Assembly (NCBI GenBank): GCA_050694175.1
Contig: JBOGXA010000020.1
Span: 3,053-67,052, forward strand
Reading direction: 5' to 3'
Length of the DNA stretch: 64,000 nt
DNA from: JBOGXA01 sp050694175
GTDB taxonomy: Bacteria; Actinomycetota; CADDZG01; WHSQ01
Below the pieces are notes generated by a model, which saw only the letters and a program-made list of their open reading frames with translations, ran no database searches and was not told where the DNA came from. Of the stretch, positions 56,822 to 64,000 are shown one piece after another; position 1 is the stretch's first letter, and every line of letters begins with the position of its first letter. The position numbers were made by a program, and so were the translations under genes.

Positions 56822-57723
56822 CCTTCACCTCCTACTCTCGCTTCCGTTCCTTCGTACGCACGCTGCAACTCGGCTAAATCGAACTTTTTCATCTGGAGAA
56901 AGGCCTGAGTCACGCGATCGATCTGCTCTTGAGTGCCGCGGGCCATGTACTCGTCCAGGAGTCTAGGGATGATCTGCCATGAGAGGCCGAACCTATCCTT
57001 GAGCCAGCCGCACTGTTCCGACTCGGGAACTGCGCTGAGCTTGTCCCAGAAGTAGTCGATCTCGCTCTGATCCTCACAACCCACCATGAACGAGATGGCC
57101 TCGTTGAACCCGAACTTGTGGTCTTGCGCGCTGTCCATCGCCGCGAACTCTTGCCCATCCAGCGAAAAGCCGACGTATCTGACGGTCCCCTCCTCGTCCG
57201 GCTCCTCACCGGCACCGTAGCGAAGGATGTCGCCGCCCTTCGAGTTCGGGAATACCGACGTGTAAAAGTTGACGGCTTCCTCGGCCTTGCCGGCTACGTC
57301 GCCCACGAACATCAGGGTGGGCGTGATGCGCTGGGTCATCTCCTGGTCACCGATGTACCCGACTTGCCACGAGAGACCGTAGCGATCCTCGGTCCACCCG
57401 TAGCGTTCGCTGAATGGATAGGAATCGAGCGGCATCAGCGCGTTCCCGTCGTGGAGCTTGTTCCAGAACGCGTCGACCTCGTCCTTTGTCTCGCATTGCA
57501 CGAAGAATGAGACTGCGGGAGTGAATCTGAAGAGCGGTCCGGCGCTGATCGCCTGGAAAGTCTGTCCAAAGAGCTCGAACGTGACGATGTCGGTATCTCC
57601 CGATGGGGTATTGCGCAGAGTGCTGACGTCCGTGACCTTCGAGTCCGGGAACGTCGAGCAATAGAACTCGGCTGCTTCGACGGCCTCTTTGTCGAACCAG
57701 AGGTGGGGCGTGATCTTGTCCAC
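56818..57723 (-). CDS. Two-domain PhnB-like VOC protein
   Basis: This is a 301-residue protein with two tandem PhnB-type modules. Module 1 runs from ITPHLWFDKEAVEAAEFYCS to TEDRYGLSWQVG. Module 2 runs from RITPTLMFVGDVAGKAEEAV to LKDRFGLSWQIIPRLLDEYM. A C-terminal helix (TQAFLQMKKFDLAELQRAYE) follows. Such fused pairs are common in soil bacteria. Activity is unknown; they are often annotated as 3-demethylubiquinone methyltransferase-like without support. Confidence 0.85.
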   Translation of the reverse strand: MDKITPHLWFDKEAVEAAEFYCSTFPDSKVTDVSTLRNTPSGDTDIVTFELFGQTFQAISAGPLFRFTPAVSFFVQCETKDEVDAFWNKLHDGNALMPLDSYPFSERYGWTEDRYGLSWQVGYIGDQEMTQRITPTLMFVGDVAGKAEEAVNFYTSVFPNSKGGDILRYGAGEEPDEEGTVRYVGFSLDGQEFAAMDSAQDHKFGFNEAISFMVGCEDQSEIDYFWDKLSAVPESEQCGWLKDRFGLSWQIIPRLLDEYMARGTQEQIDRVTQAFLQMKKFDLAELQRAYEGTEARVGGEG

Positions 57724-57905
57724 GGCGGTCTCCTTCCTGGTCCAGCGGGGCCCGGCGATCAGAGCGCCGAGCGCTATTTGACATCATTTGAGACTCCCCC
57801 GCCGAACGAAACTCATCGGTCGGGGCCGACCCCGGCCGAGGGGGTCGTAGCCTGTCGCCGTGCCAGATCGGGGAGCTAACGCTCGCACCGGGACATTTTC
57901 GAACG

Positions 57906-58922
57906 TCAGGATTTCTTGGCGCGGCTGCGTGACACGCGGGGCGGCTCGTCGGGCTGCTTGGGATAGACCGGCGGCCACGGCGCGTCGTGAAGGCCGTTAT
58001 CCCGGTCCCGCTCGTGCATGGCGAGGAAGGGCTCGAGCGACTGTGGGTTCGCGTTCATCTCCTCCCAGGGATCGCCGCGCTCTCCGATCCGCGCCGGGAG
58101 CGATGCGATCGTTAGGTCGTCGGGATGGATCACATCGATCTCGTCCCAACCGATGGGCGTCGAAACCTGGGCCCCCGCTCGAGCGCGCACGCACCACGCG
58201 CCGAACACCGTCTTATGGGGCGCGTTCTGGTTGAAGTCCACGAACACACGCTCGCCCCGATCCTCCTTCCACCACTGTGCGGTGAGGATGTCCGGGCGAC
58301 GCCTTTCGAGCTCTCGTGCAACGGCCACTGCTGCGGATCGAACCTGATACGAGTCCCAGCGGGGCTCGAGTCGGACGTACACGTGCAACCCCTTGTTGCC
58401 CGTCGTCTTGGGATAGCCGACGACTCCCAACTCATCGAGGAGACCTCTCAACTCCCGCGCTGCCGCGCGGATGTGAGTGAAGTCCGTGCCGGGCTGGGGA
58501 TCGAGGTCCAAGCGTAGCTCGTCAGTGAACTCTGATCGGGCGGCAAGATACGGCCACACGTGGAAGCCTAGACACCCGAGGTTGACCGCCCACGCTATGT
58601 GCGCGAGATCGGCCGCGACGAGAGCGCGCGACTCGGTTCCGTTCGGTGTGGCGACCGTCGTCGTCTCCAGCCACGGCGGCACCGACTTCGGAACTCGCTT
58701 TTGGTAGAAGGACGATCCCATCGCGCCCTCCGGGAAACGCTGCAGGAGCAGAGGGCGGCGCCCCATCGTTCGCATGAGGGGTTCCGCGAATCGCAGATAG
58801 TGCTTGACGAGCTCGAGCTTGGTTTCTCCGCGCTCGGGAAAGAACACTCTGGCTGGGCTGGTGATCCGGACCTCGCGGTCGCCGATCACAATGGTCTCGT
58901 CGTTGCCCTTCATCGACGGCAT
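57906..58922 (-). CDS. LigD-type DNA repair polymerase domain, stand-alone
   Basis: This is a 338-residue protein of the archaeo-eukaryotic primase superfamily. It begins REVRITSPARVFFPERGETK, has ADLAHIAWAVNLGCLGFHVW, the metal-binding Asp139-x-Asp141 (RLDLDPQPG), TGNKGLHVYVRL and DFNQNAPHKT. It ends with a basic Pro/Arg/Lys tail. These polymerases add ribonucleotides or fill gaps during NHEJ or other excision repair. No ligase, phosphoesterase or Ku gene is next to it in the window. Confidence 0.9.
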   Translation of the reverse strand: MPSMKGNDETIVIGDREVRITSPARVFFPERGETKLELVKHYLRFAEPLMRTMGRRPLLLQRFPEGAMGSSFYQKRVPKSVPPWLETTTVATPNGTESRALVAADLAHIAWAVNLGCLGFHVWPYLAARSEFTDELRLDLDPQPGTDFTHIRAAARELRGLLDELGVVGYPKTTGNKGLHVYVRLEPRWDSYQVRSAAVAVARELERRRPDILTAQWWKEDRGERVFVDFNQNAPHKTVFGAWCVRARAGAQVSTPIGWDEIDVIHPDDLTIASLPARIGERGDPWEEMNANPQSLEPFLAMHERDRDNGLHDAPWPPVYPKQPDEPPRVSRSRAKKS

Positions 58923-59113
58923 GCGGGCCTCATGGCGTCAATCGTTTCATGGGAGAGCCGGGCTGTCGGCTCGACCACAGGCATCCTCTCTCGACATCTC
59001 GCCATACAGACCGGGCGGAACGCGGGAATCCATCGGTCGGAGAATCTTTCACGTCCTTCCAGGTCACGAGGGGCGGCCTTTCAATTTCGTCACCTCTGCG
59101 ATAAAGACACTAC

Positions 59114-59749
59114 GTGGAGGTACGCCCACGGCAACCCAGGCTTCCCGATGGGATCGACAATGACGGATACAGACGCATCCGCAGGCTCATGCGCGCTTCC
59201 GTGCTGAGGGCGTGGCGGGCGAGCAACGAGGTGATAGCGGGCGTCGATCCATGGGACGTGGTCGACGAGGCCTGGATCTCGATGGCGGAGCAGAACTTCG
59301 AGAGCAAGGGCGACTTCCTGCCCCACGCGCTCACGGTCGCTCGCAACAAGGCGATCGACCATCAGCGCCGGGCCGAAGCCCGCCGCAGGGACCACCGCTC
59401 GATCGAAGTGCCGGCCGTGCAAGAGGGGATCTCGGGTTCGGTCGGCGCCGACGTCGACTACTTCCGCAGCCAGGAACAGGTCGCTGCGGTCGCCCGCTTG
59501 GCGCTATGGGAGGAGGCGATCTACGAGCGCGGCGTACTGACGGAGCTACAGCGTCAGGTGTTCGTCGCGGTGCGTATCGACGGCAAGAGCCGGGCCGCGG
59601 TCGGGCGCGAGCTCGACCCACCGCTCAGCGGCCAGCGCGTCGGCCAGATAACGGCGGAGGCGTTCATCAAGCTGCAGAGATACGTGGAGCAGAACGAAGA
59701 TAGTGCGCTCGGCGCAGGCCCGAAGGGAGGTGCGGCAGGTGGCGGATAG
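59114..59749 (+). CDS. Sigma-70-like protein, first gene of an unnamed trio
   Basis: This is a 211-residue protein with a GTG start. A region 2-like block (VDPWDVVDEAWISMAE, then FLPHALTVARNKAIDHQRR) and a region 4-like block (LTELQRQVFVAVRIDGKSR, then RVGQITAEAFIKLQRYV) suggest a divergent ECF-type sigma factor or sigma-derived DNA-binding protein. Its C-terminus is Gly-rich. It overlaps the next gene by 11 bp. The coupling to a Rad50-like ATPase is unusual for a sigma factor. Confidence 0.6.
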   Translation: MEVRPRQPRLPDGIDNDGYRRIRRLMRASVLRAWRASNEVIAGVDPWDVVDEAWISMAEQNFESKGDFLPHALTVARNKAIDHQRRAEARRRDHRSIEVPAVQEGISGSVGADVDYFRSQEQVAAVARLALWEEAIYERGVLTELQRQVFVAVRIDGKSRAAVGRELDPPLSGQRVGQITAEAFIKLQRYVEQNEDSALGAGPKGGAAGGG

Positions 59750-60623
59750 CGACAAGGTCCAGGAGGCGCTTGCCGCCTTCCTCGAGCAGCTCGAGATGGG
59801 TGGAGCCGAGCCCGACGTCTCGCACCTGACGGATGTCGAACGGCGCGAGCTGCAGGAGCTCATCGATGCGCTCGAGCTCACCGAGGGCGTCGCGTTCGGC
59901 CGGGGCCGCGAGGAGAGTTCGACCGTACTCGAGGCGGCGACCGAGGAAGGAAAGCGGTTGCTCGCCGATCTGCGCGGCTCGCTTCCGCCGGGCGTGCGAC
60001 TGGAGGCGGACGAGAACCGGTTGATCGCCCACGTCGGCAGGCTCGCACTCGTCGATCGCTTCGTCGTCGGCACTTTCGGGGGGCGCGTGCGGGTGTGGCT
60101 CGTCGACATCGACGGGATCCAAGCGATCGAGGAAAGCGCAGACGCTCTAACCGACCTCGGCCGCGTGTTCCGGATGTTCCCCGACATGTCGGCGGTGGCG
60201 CTCGTAGGCCGCGACCTGTCGTGCGTGATCGTCGAGCCCGAGGACACCGCGCCCCAGATCCAAGTGCCGAGCGGGTCGTTCGTGTCGCGTCGCTTCAGGC
60301 GCGCGATCGAGCCCGCGGTCCAGGCACTGCCGGCTTTCCTCGACGAGCTGATCCCCTATTGGGACCCGATGCCGTCATTCGATCCCGAGTCCGGCGTGCG
60401 CATCGACATAGCGGAGGTGGCGAGCGACTTCGCCGGGGCCGCGATCGAAAGCCAACGCCGGATCGGCGAGCGGGCGCGCAGGGGGAACCCGAAGAAGGAC
60501 GCGCTGGCTGCGTTCGGTGGTAAGGAATCAAAGGCCGTCGACGCACTCGTGAAGGGTCTCTTCGACGGGAGCATCGATCCCAACGACGTCGAGGGCCGGA
60601 TCGAAAGGCTGGCCGAGCGATGA
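59739..60623 (+). CDS. Unknown protein, middle gene of the trio
   Basis: The GTG at 59739 is preceded by AGGGAGG and gives 294 residues. The N-terminal ~45 residues are acidic helix (VQEALAAFLEQLEMGG, VERRELQELIDALEL). The middle has beta-rich segments (LIAHVGRLALVDRFVVG, RVRVWLVDIDGIQAI). The C-terminus is helical and basic (RRFRRAIEPAVQALPAF, then KDALAAFGGKESKAVDALV). I do not recognise a family. The acidic N-terminus next to a sigma-like gene would suit an anti-sigma or adaptor role; this is inference. It overlaps the ATPase gene by 4 bp. Confidence 0.7.
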   Translation: MADSDKVQEALAAFLEQLEMGGAEPDVSHLTDVERRELQELIDALELTEGVAFGRGREESSTVLEAATEEGKRLLADLRGSLPPGVRLEADENRLIAHVGRLALVDRFVVGTFGGRVRVWLVDIDGIQAIEESADALTDLGRVFRMFPDMSAVALVGRDLSCVIVEPEDTAPQIQVPSGSFVSRRFRRAIEPAVQALPAFLDELIPYWDPMPSFDPESGVRIDIAEVASDFAGAAIESQRRIGERARRGNPKKDALAAFGGKESKAVDALVKGLFDGSIDPNDVEGRIERLAER

Positions 60624-62389
60624 TCCGCCGCCTCCAGCTGCGCAACTGGCGTGCATACGAGAGCCTCGACCTTGAGCTCGGTCCGGGCGCGACCTTCGTC
60701 GTCGCGTCGAACGGCATCGGCAAGACATCGCTGATCATGGGAGCCTGCTGGGGACTGTTCGGCGACGCGACCCCGGTCAACGCGGCGAGCGAAATCCGCG
60801 GCGACGCCGACTCCGCGACCGTGGCGATCGAGTTGCGGCTGCCGTCGGGAGTGGATGCGGCCATCACGCGCTCCGTTGATCGCAGGGGCAAGGTCGCGCT
60901 CGAGGCGAAGCTCCCGGATCGCACGATCACATCGCAGGGCGAGCTCGACGAGCTTCTGATAACGGAGTTCGGAGCCGACCCGCACGTGCTCGCGCAGTTG
61001 ACCGTCATGATCCACGGCGGGGCGGTCGAGACGTTCCAAGGCGAGTTCGACCTCCAGGATCACCTCGCTGCGGTGTTCGGCGTGACGCCGCTGTTCGACG
61101 CGGCCCGCAACGCAAAAGGCGTCGCAGATCGCGCCGCGAGCGCACTTCGCAAGGCGAAGACAGTGCAACGCACCGAGAAGCGAGGACGAGACGAGCTGCT
61201 GGCGGAGCTCGAGTCGACTGTCGAGAGACTGGGCGAGACGAACAACGCGCGCGGGGCCAAGGTCGCAGCCATCGAGGAGACGTCCGAGACGATCCGGCTC
61301 GGTGAAGAGTGGGCGCGTTACCGCGCGGGGATTGCCGAGCGCACCGAGCAGTTACGGGCGCTCGCGCGGGAAGCGGCGGCGCTGCTGGCCGCCTCGCCCA
61401 CGGCGCACGACGTCGTCGCGGCTCTGACCGATCGCGAGCAGCAGCTCGCCGCAGCGGTCGCAGCCTCGGAGCAAGAGGGGGCCGCGGCCCGAGGCAAGTC
61501 CGAGCTGATCCGAAGCGCGATCTCCGATCTCGAGGGCGCCCACGCGATCTGCCCGACCTGTCTTCGCCCGCTGTCCGAGCACGACGCAAAGCAGGCCGAA
61601 GCCGAGCACACGAAGCACCTCAAGGAGCTCGACGCCCAGATCGCCGCAGCCGACGAACGCGCGGGCGACGGGCGGAGTGCGCTTGCTTCGGTGCGCGAAC
61701 TACTCGAACGGGCGCGCTCGCTGCCGATCCCACTCGAACCCGAGACCCAGATTGCCGAGGACGACCTCGTCGCGGCCCGCACGAGGCTCGAGTCCCAGAA
61801 GGTGGAGCTGCAGGAGGTCGACAAAGCCCTCGCGCTGCTCTCGACACAAGGTTCGCAGTTGCAGAGCGCTCTCGATACGGCGGACGAAGAGGAAGAACGC
61901 AGCCGCGAACTGGAGACGCTCTATCGACGGGAAGGGATCGCGCTGGCGACGCATGAGGCTCTCGTCGCAACCGGCAACGCCATCACCGAGCGCTTCATCG
62001 AGCCGTTAGCGAAAGAGGTGGAGGGTCGCTGGAAGTCGATGTTCGGGTCCGGCGGTTTGAACCTCTCCTCGGAGGGCCACATCACCAGGAAGCTCGGGGG
62101 CCGGACGCTCGAGTTCGGCTCGCTCTCAGGCGGCGAGAAGGTTTGGGCACTGCTGCTCACGCGTCTGCTGATCCTCGGCGCGTCGACGCGCTCTCCGTTC
62201 ATCTGGCTCGACGAGCCGCTCGAGCATCTCGATCCGAAGCTGCGCAAGATCGTCGCGGGCACGCTTGCGAAGGCGTCGTCGGGGGCCGGGCTTCGCCAGG
62301 TGATCGTTACGACGTACGAGGCAGAGCTCGCGCGGCAGCTCATGGAAGACGTCCCCTCCGCCTCGCTTCTGTACGTGACTTCCGGCTAG
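60620..62389 (+). CDS. Rad50/SbcC-like ATPase with zinc hook, third gene of the trio
   Basis: This is a 589-residue protein. The N-terminal RLQLRNWRAYESLDLELGPG leads to Walker A (SNGIGKTSL, about 31-38). Two coiled-coil arms flank a CPTC zinc hook (Cys311, Cys314 in ICPTCLRPL). The C-terminal lobe has the ABC signature LSGGEKVWALLL (about 502-513) and Walker B FIWLDEPLEHLD (527-538). The arms are short compared with SbcC. No Mre11/SbcD nuclease is encoded nearby, so it probably works with the two upstream proteins. Defence or DNA-damage systems often use such orphan SMC-like ATPases. Confidence 0.85.
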   Translation: MIRRLQLRNWRAYESLDLELGPGATFVVASNGIGKTSLIMGACWGLFGDATPVNAASEIRGDADSATVAIELRLPSGVDAAITRSVDRRGKVALEAKLPDRTITSQGELDELLITEFGADPHVLAQLTVMIHGGAVETFQGEFDLQDHLAAVFGVTPLFDAARNAKGVADRAASALRKAKTVQRTEKRGRDELLAELESTVERLGETNNARGAKVAAIEETSETIRLGEEWARYRAGIAERTEQLRALAREAAALLAASPTAHDVVAALTDREQQLAAAVAASEQEGAAARGKSELIRSAISDLEGAHAICPTCLRPLSEHDAKQAEAEHTKHLKELDAQIAAADERAGDGRSALASVRELLERARSLPIPLEPETQIAEDDLVAARTRLESQKVELQEVDKALALLSTQGSQLQSALDTADEEEERSRELETLYRREGIALATHEALVATGNAITERFIEPLAKEVEGRWKSMFGSGGLNLSSEGHITRKLGGRTLEFGSLSGGEKVWALLLTRLLILGASTRSPFIWLDEPLEHLDPKLRKIVAGTLAKASSGAGLRQVIVTTYEAELARQLMEDVPSASLLYVTSG

Positions 62390-62469
62390 AAGATTTCTTC
62401 GCGCTCGGCGCTTTCGATTTCGCAGCTCCCTCGAAGTACTCATCAAACGACCTGTTCGGAGGTGAACAA

Positions 62470-63447
62470 GTGATCGAGGGCACCGCACAGGCAGCTCCGG
62501 AATCACTCGAGCTCCAGCTCGAGCGTCGGCGTGGGGAACTTACGGCGTACTGCTACCGGATGTTGGGCTCGACCTTCGAGGCGGAGGACGCTGTGCAGGA
62601 GACGTTCATGCGCGCGTGGCGGGGCTTCGATTCCTTCGAGGGCCGGGCCGAGCTCAGCACGTGGCTCTACAAGATCGCGACGAACGTGTGTCTGGACGTC
62701 CTGAGGGGGATGGGGCGGAGAGCTCGCCCGATCGACCTCGGACCGGCGGGGACCGCCGACTCGCCGCTCGGCGAACGTCTGCCGGAGGCGACCTGGATCG
62801 AACCGATCCCCGATTCGCACATCACGCACGCCGGCGGCGACCCGGCTACGACGGTCGAGATGCGCGACTCGATCCGGCTCGCCTTCGTCGCCGCGCTGCA
62901 GCACCTCGCGCCGAAGCAGCGAGCGGTACTGATCCTGAGAGACGTGCTCAGGTGGAAGGCGCGCGAGGTCGCGGACCTCCTGGGCACGAGCGTCGCCGGT
63001 GTGAACAGCGCCCTTCAAAGGGCCCGCGCCACGCTCGCGAACGCGGAAGTCGACGCAGGGGGACCGCGGGAGCCGCTCGACGAGCGCACCGAGATGCTCC
63101 TCGCGCTCTACGTCGACGCGTTCGAGCGCTACGACATGGACGCTCTCACCTCGGTGCTGCATCGGGACGCGACCTGGACAATGCCGCCATACGAGCTGTG
63201 GCTCAACTCGCACGAAGACATCCGGAGGTGGTGCCTCGGGCGCGGGATCGGATGTCGGGGCTCCCAGCTCGCGCCGGTGCGGGCCAACGCCTCGCCGGCC
63301 TTCGCCCAGTACAAACCGGCCGCCGACGGCGGCTTCGACGCGTGGTCGCTGCAGGTGCTCGAGATCTCGGGCGGCAAAATCACCGGCATCTGTTTCTTCC
63401 TCGATGTCGAGTGGCTCTTTCCGCTGTTCGGTCTCCCGCCGCGTTAG
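62470..63447 (+). CDS. ECF sigma factor of the TIGR02960/SigJ-like group with SnoaL-type C-terminus
   Basis: This is a 325-residue protein from the GTG at 62470, with GGAGGTGAAC before it. Region 2 is DAVQETFMRAWRGFDSFEG with STWLYKIATNVCLDVLR. Region 4 is LAPKQRAVLILRDVLRWKA followed by LLGTSVAGVNSALQRARATL. A C-terminal SnoaL-like domain (YVDAFERYDMDALTSVLH, DATWTMPP, FFLDVEWLFPLFGLPPR) is the group's regulatory extension, replacing a separate anti-sigma. It lies 80 bp after the ATPase but seems to be a separate unit. Confidence 0.9.
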   Translation: MIEGTAQAAPESLELQLERRRGELTAYCYRMLGSTFEAEDAVQETFMRAWRGFDSFEGRAELSTWLYKIATNVCLDVLRGMGRRARPIDLGPAGTADSPLGERLPEATWIEPIPDSHITHAGGDPATTVEMRDSIRLAFVAALQHLAPKQRAVLILRDVLRWKAREVADLLGTSVAGVNSALQRARATLANAEVDAGGPREPLDERTEMLLALYVDAFERYDMDALTSVLHRDATWTMPPYELWLNSHEDIRRWCLGRGIGCRGSQLAPVRANASPAFAQYKPAADGGFDAWSLQVLEISGGKITGICFFLDVEWLFPLFGLPPR

Positions 63448-63596
63448 CCGGCCGAGCCGCTCGTGATGCGACCTCGCCTCGTCAAGAGCGATGAGTTCGC
63501 GGCAGACGAGCGGTCCAAGTAAGCGATGGCGCATAGACGAGCAGTTCGGGTCCGCATACGGGTTTCACGACCCCGCCGAGCGAAGGGATTTCGAGA

Positions 63597-64000
63597 ATGA
63601 GGACGATCCTTGGGATCTGGGCGCACCCCGACGACGAGGTGTTCGCGTCCGGGGGGTTCATGGCCGATGCGGTTCGGCGCGGGGACCGGGTTGTGTGCCT
63701 GCATCTGACGCGCGGCGAGGCCGGTCTTTACTACCGGCAGGTTTGGCCGGCGCGAGAGCTGGCGTCGGTTCGTTCCGCGGAGCTCGCGGCATCACTGGCG
63801 CGGCTGGGCGTCTCGGAGCAGCGGTTCCTCGATCTTCCCGACGGAGGTCTGTGTCTGGTGGCGTGGAAAGACCTGGTCGCTCGCCTCCACGACGAGCTCG
63901 TCGATGTCGATCCGGATGTGATCGTCACGTTCGGAAGCGACGGGTTCACCGGTCACCCAGATCATCAGGCCGTCTCGGCCTGGGTGTCGACGGCGGTGCG
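63597..64000 (+). CDS. PIG-L/LmbE-family deacetylase, cut by the window edge
   Basis: The first 134 residues are present. The zinc motif AHPDDE (residues 9-14) and the later GHPDHQ give the His and Asp ligands of N-acetylglucosaminyl deacetylases such as MshB and mycothiol-conjugate amidase Mca. LHLTRGEAGLYY and LARLGVSEQRFLDLPDGG follow the family order. A mycothiol-related role is possible in an actinobacterium but cannot be decided from this part. Confidence 0.85.
   Translation, partial: MRTILGIWAHPDDEVFASGGFMADAVRRGDRVVCLHLTRGEAGLYYRQVWPARELASVRSAELAASLARLGVSEQRFLDLPDGGLCLVAWKDLVARLHDELVDVDPDVIVTFGSDGFTGHPDHQAVSAWVSTAV

Noticed and set aside
57906..58922. A complete NHEJ locus
   Set aside because: Only the polymerase domain is present; no Ku, ligase or phosphoesterase gene lies nearby.
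1..64000. CRISPR arrays, rRNA operons, riboswitches
   Set aside because: No regularly spaced identical repeats, no rRNA text and no recognised riboswitch motif was seen on reading both strands.

Overview
The window is GC-rich bacterial DNA with dense, often overlapping genes, frequent GTG/TTG starts and gene families typical of Actinomycetota: a LuxR-type response regulator with a GAF histidine kinase, a TIGR02960-like ECF sigma factor, a FIST-domain protein, a SagB-type dehydrogenase, DGPF/YCII and PhnB-like proteins, and a stand-alone LigD-type polymerase domain. An uncultured soil or aquatic actinobacterium, possibly of the Thermoleophilia type, fits best. That placement is inference; there is no rRNA gene to confirm it.

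Region 1 (1-22.4 kb) is a scarred accessory region. Three copies of the 3' half of a tRNA-Lys(CTT) gene (1893, 6182, 14053) lie in direct orientation with no intact tRNA visible. Two of them end a conserved ~190-bp tail, so the DNA between them (a TPR-type regulator, a 4-oxalocrotonate tautomerase-like enzyme and an alpha/beta hydrolase) looks like an integrated cassette. The region also holds a decayed DDE insertion sequence, a broken tyrosine recombinase, a frameshifted DGPF gene, and cut-off ends of an OpuAC-like binding protein, a SixA-like phosphatase, a DUF2269-like membrane protein and a SRPBCC protein. Intact genes include a cytoplasmic-looking metzincin, a tandem SagB-type dehydrogenase, a FIST protein, a convergent two-component pair and a TetR/hydrolase pair.

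Region 2 (22.4-55.4 kb) is the centrepiece, a catabolic supercluster. It has a branched-chain-type ABC importer (SBP-LivHMGF), a sulfonate/nitrate/pyrimidine-type ABC importer with two permeases, and a Rieske oxygenase. It also has four molybdenum-hydroxylase large subunits but only two 2Fe-2S subunits and one FAD subunit, and a CoxG-like protein. Further members are two isochorismatase-type amidases, a nitrilase-type amidase, a kynurenine-formamidase-like cyclase, an ACMSD-type amidohydrolase, a hydrolase resembling the C-C hydrolase of nicotine catabolism, three tandem cupins, two LVIVD beta-propellers and a DMT exporter. An XRE-cupin regulator sits inside it. A short motif, TTGA-N7-T(C/G)AA, occurs in four of the divergent promoters, with weaker versions in front of both importers. 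I read the region as a regulon for uptake, hydroxylation, ring opening and deamidation of an unidentified N-heteroaromatic compound.

Region 3 (55.4-64 kb) begins with an IS21 remnant and two PhnB-like genes. It continues with a LigD-type polymerase, then a tightly overlapping trio (sigma-like protein, unknown protein, Rad50/SbcC-like ATPase with a CPTC zinc hook) that I do not recognise as a named system. It ends with an ECF sigma factor and a PIG-L deacetylase cut by the window edge.
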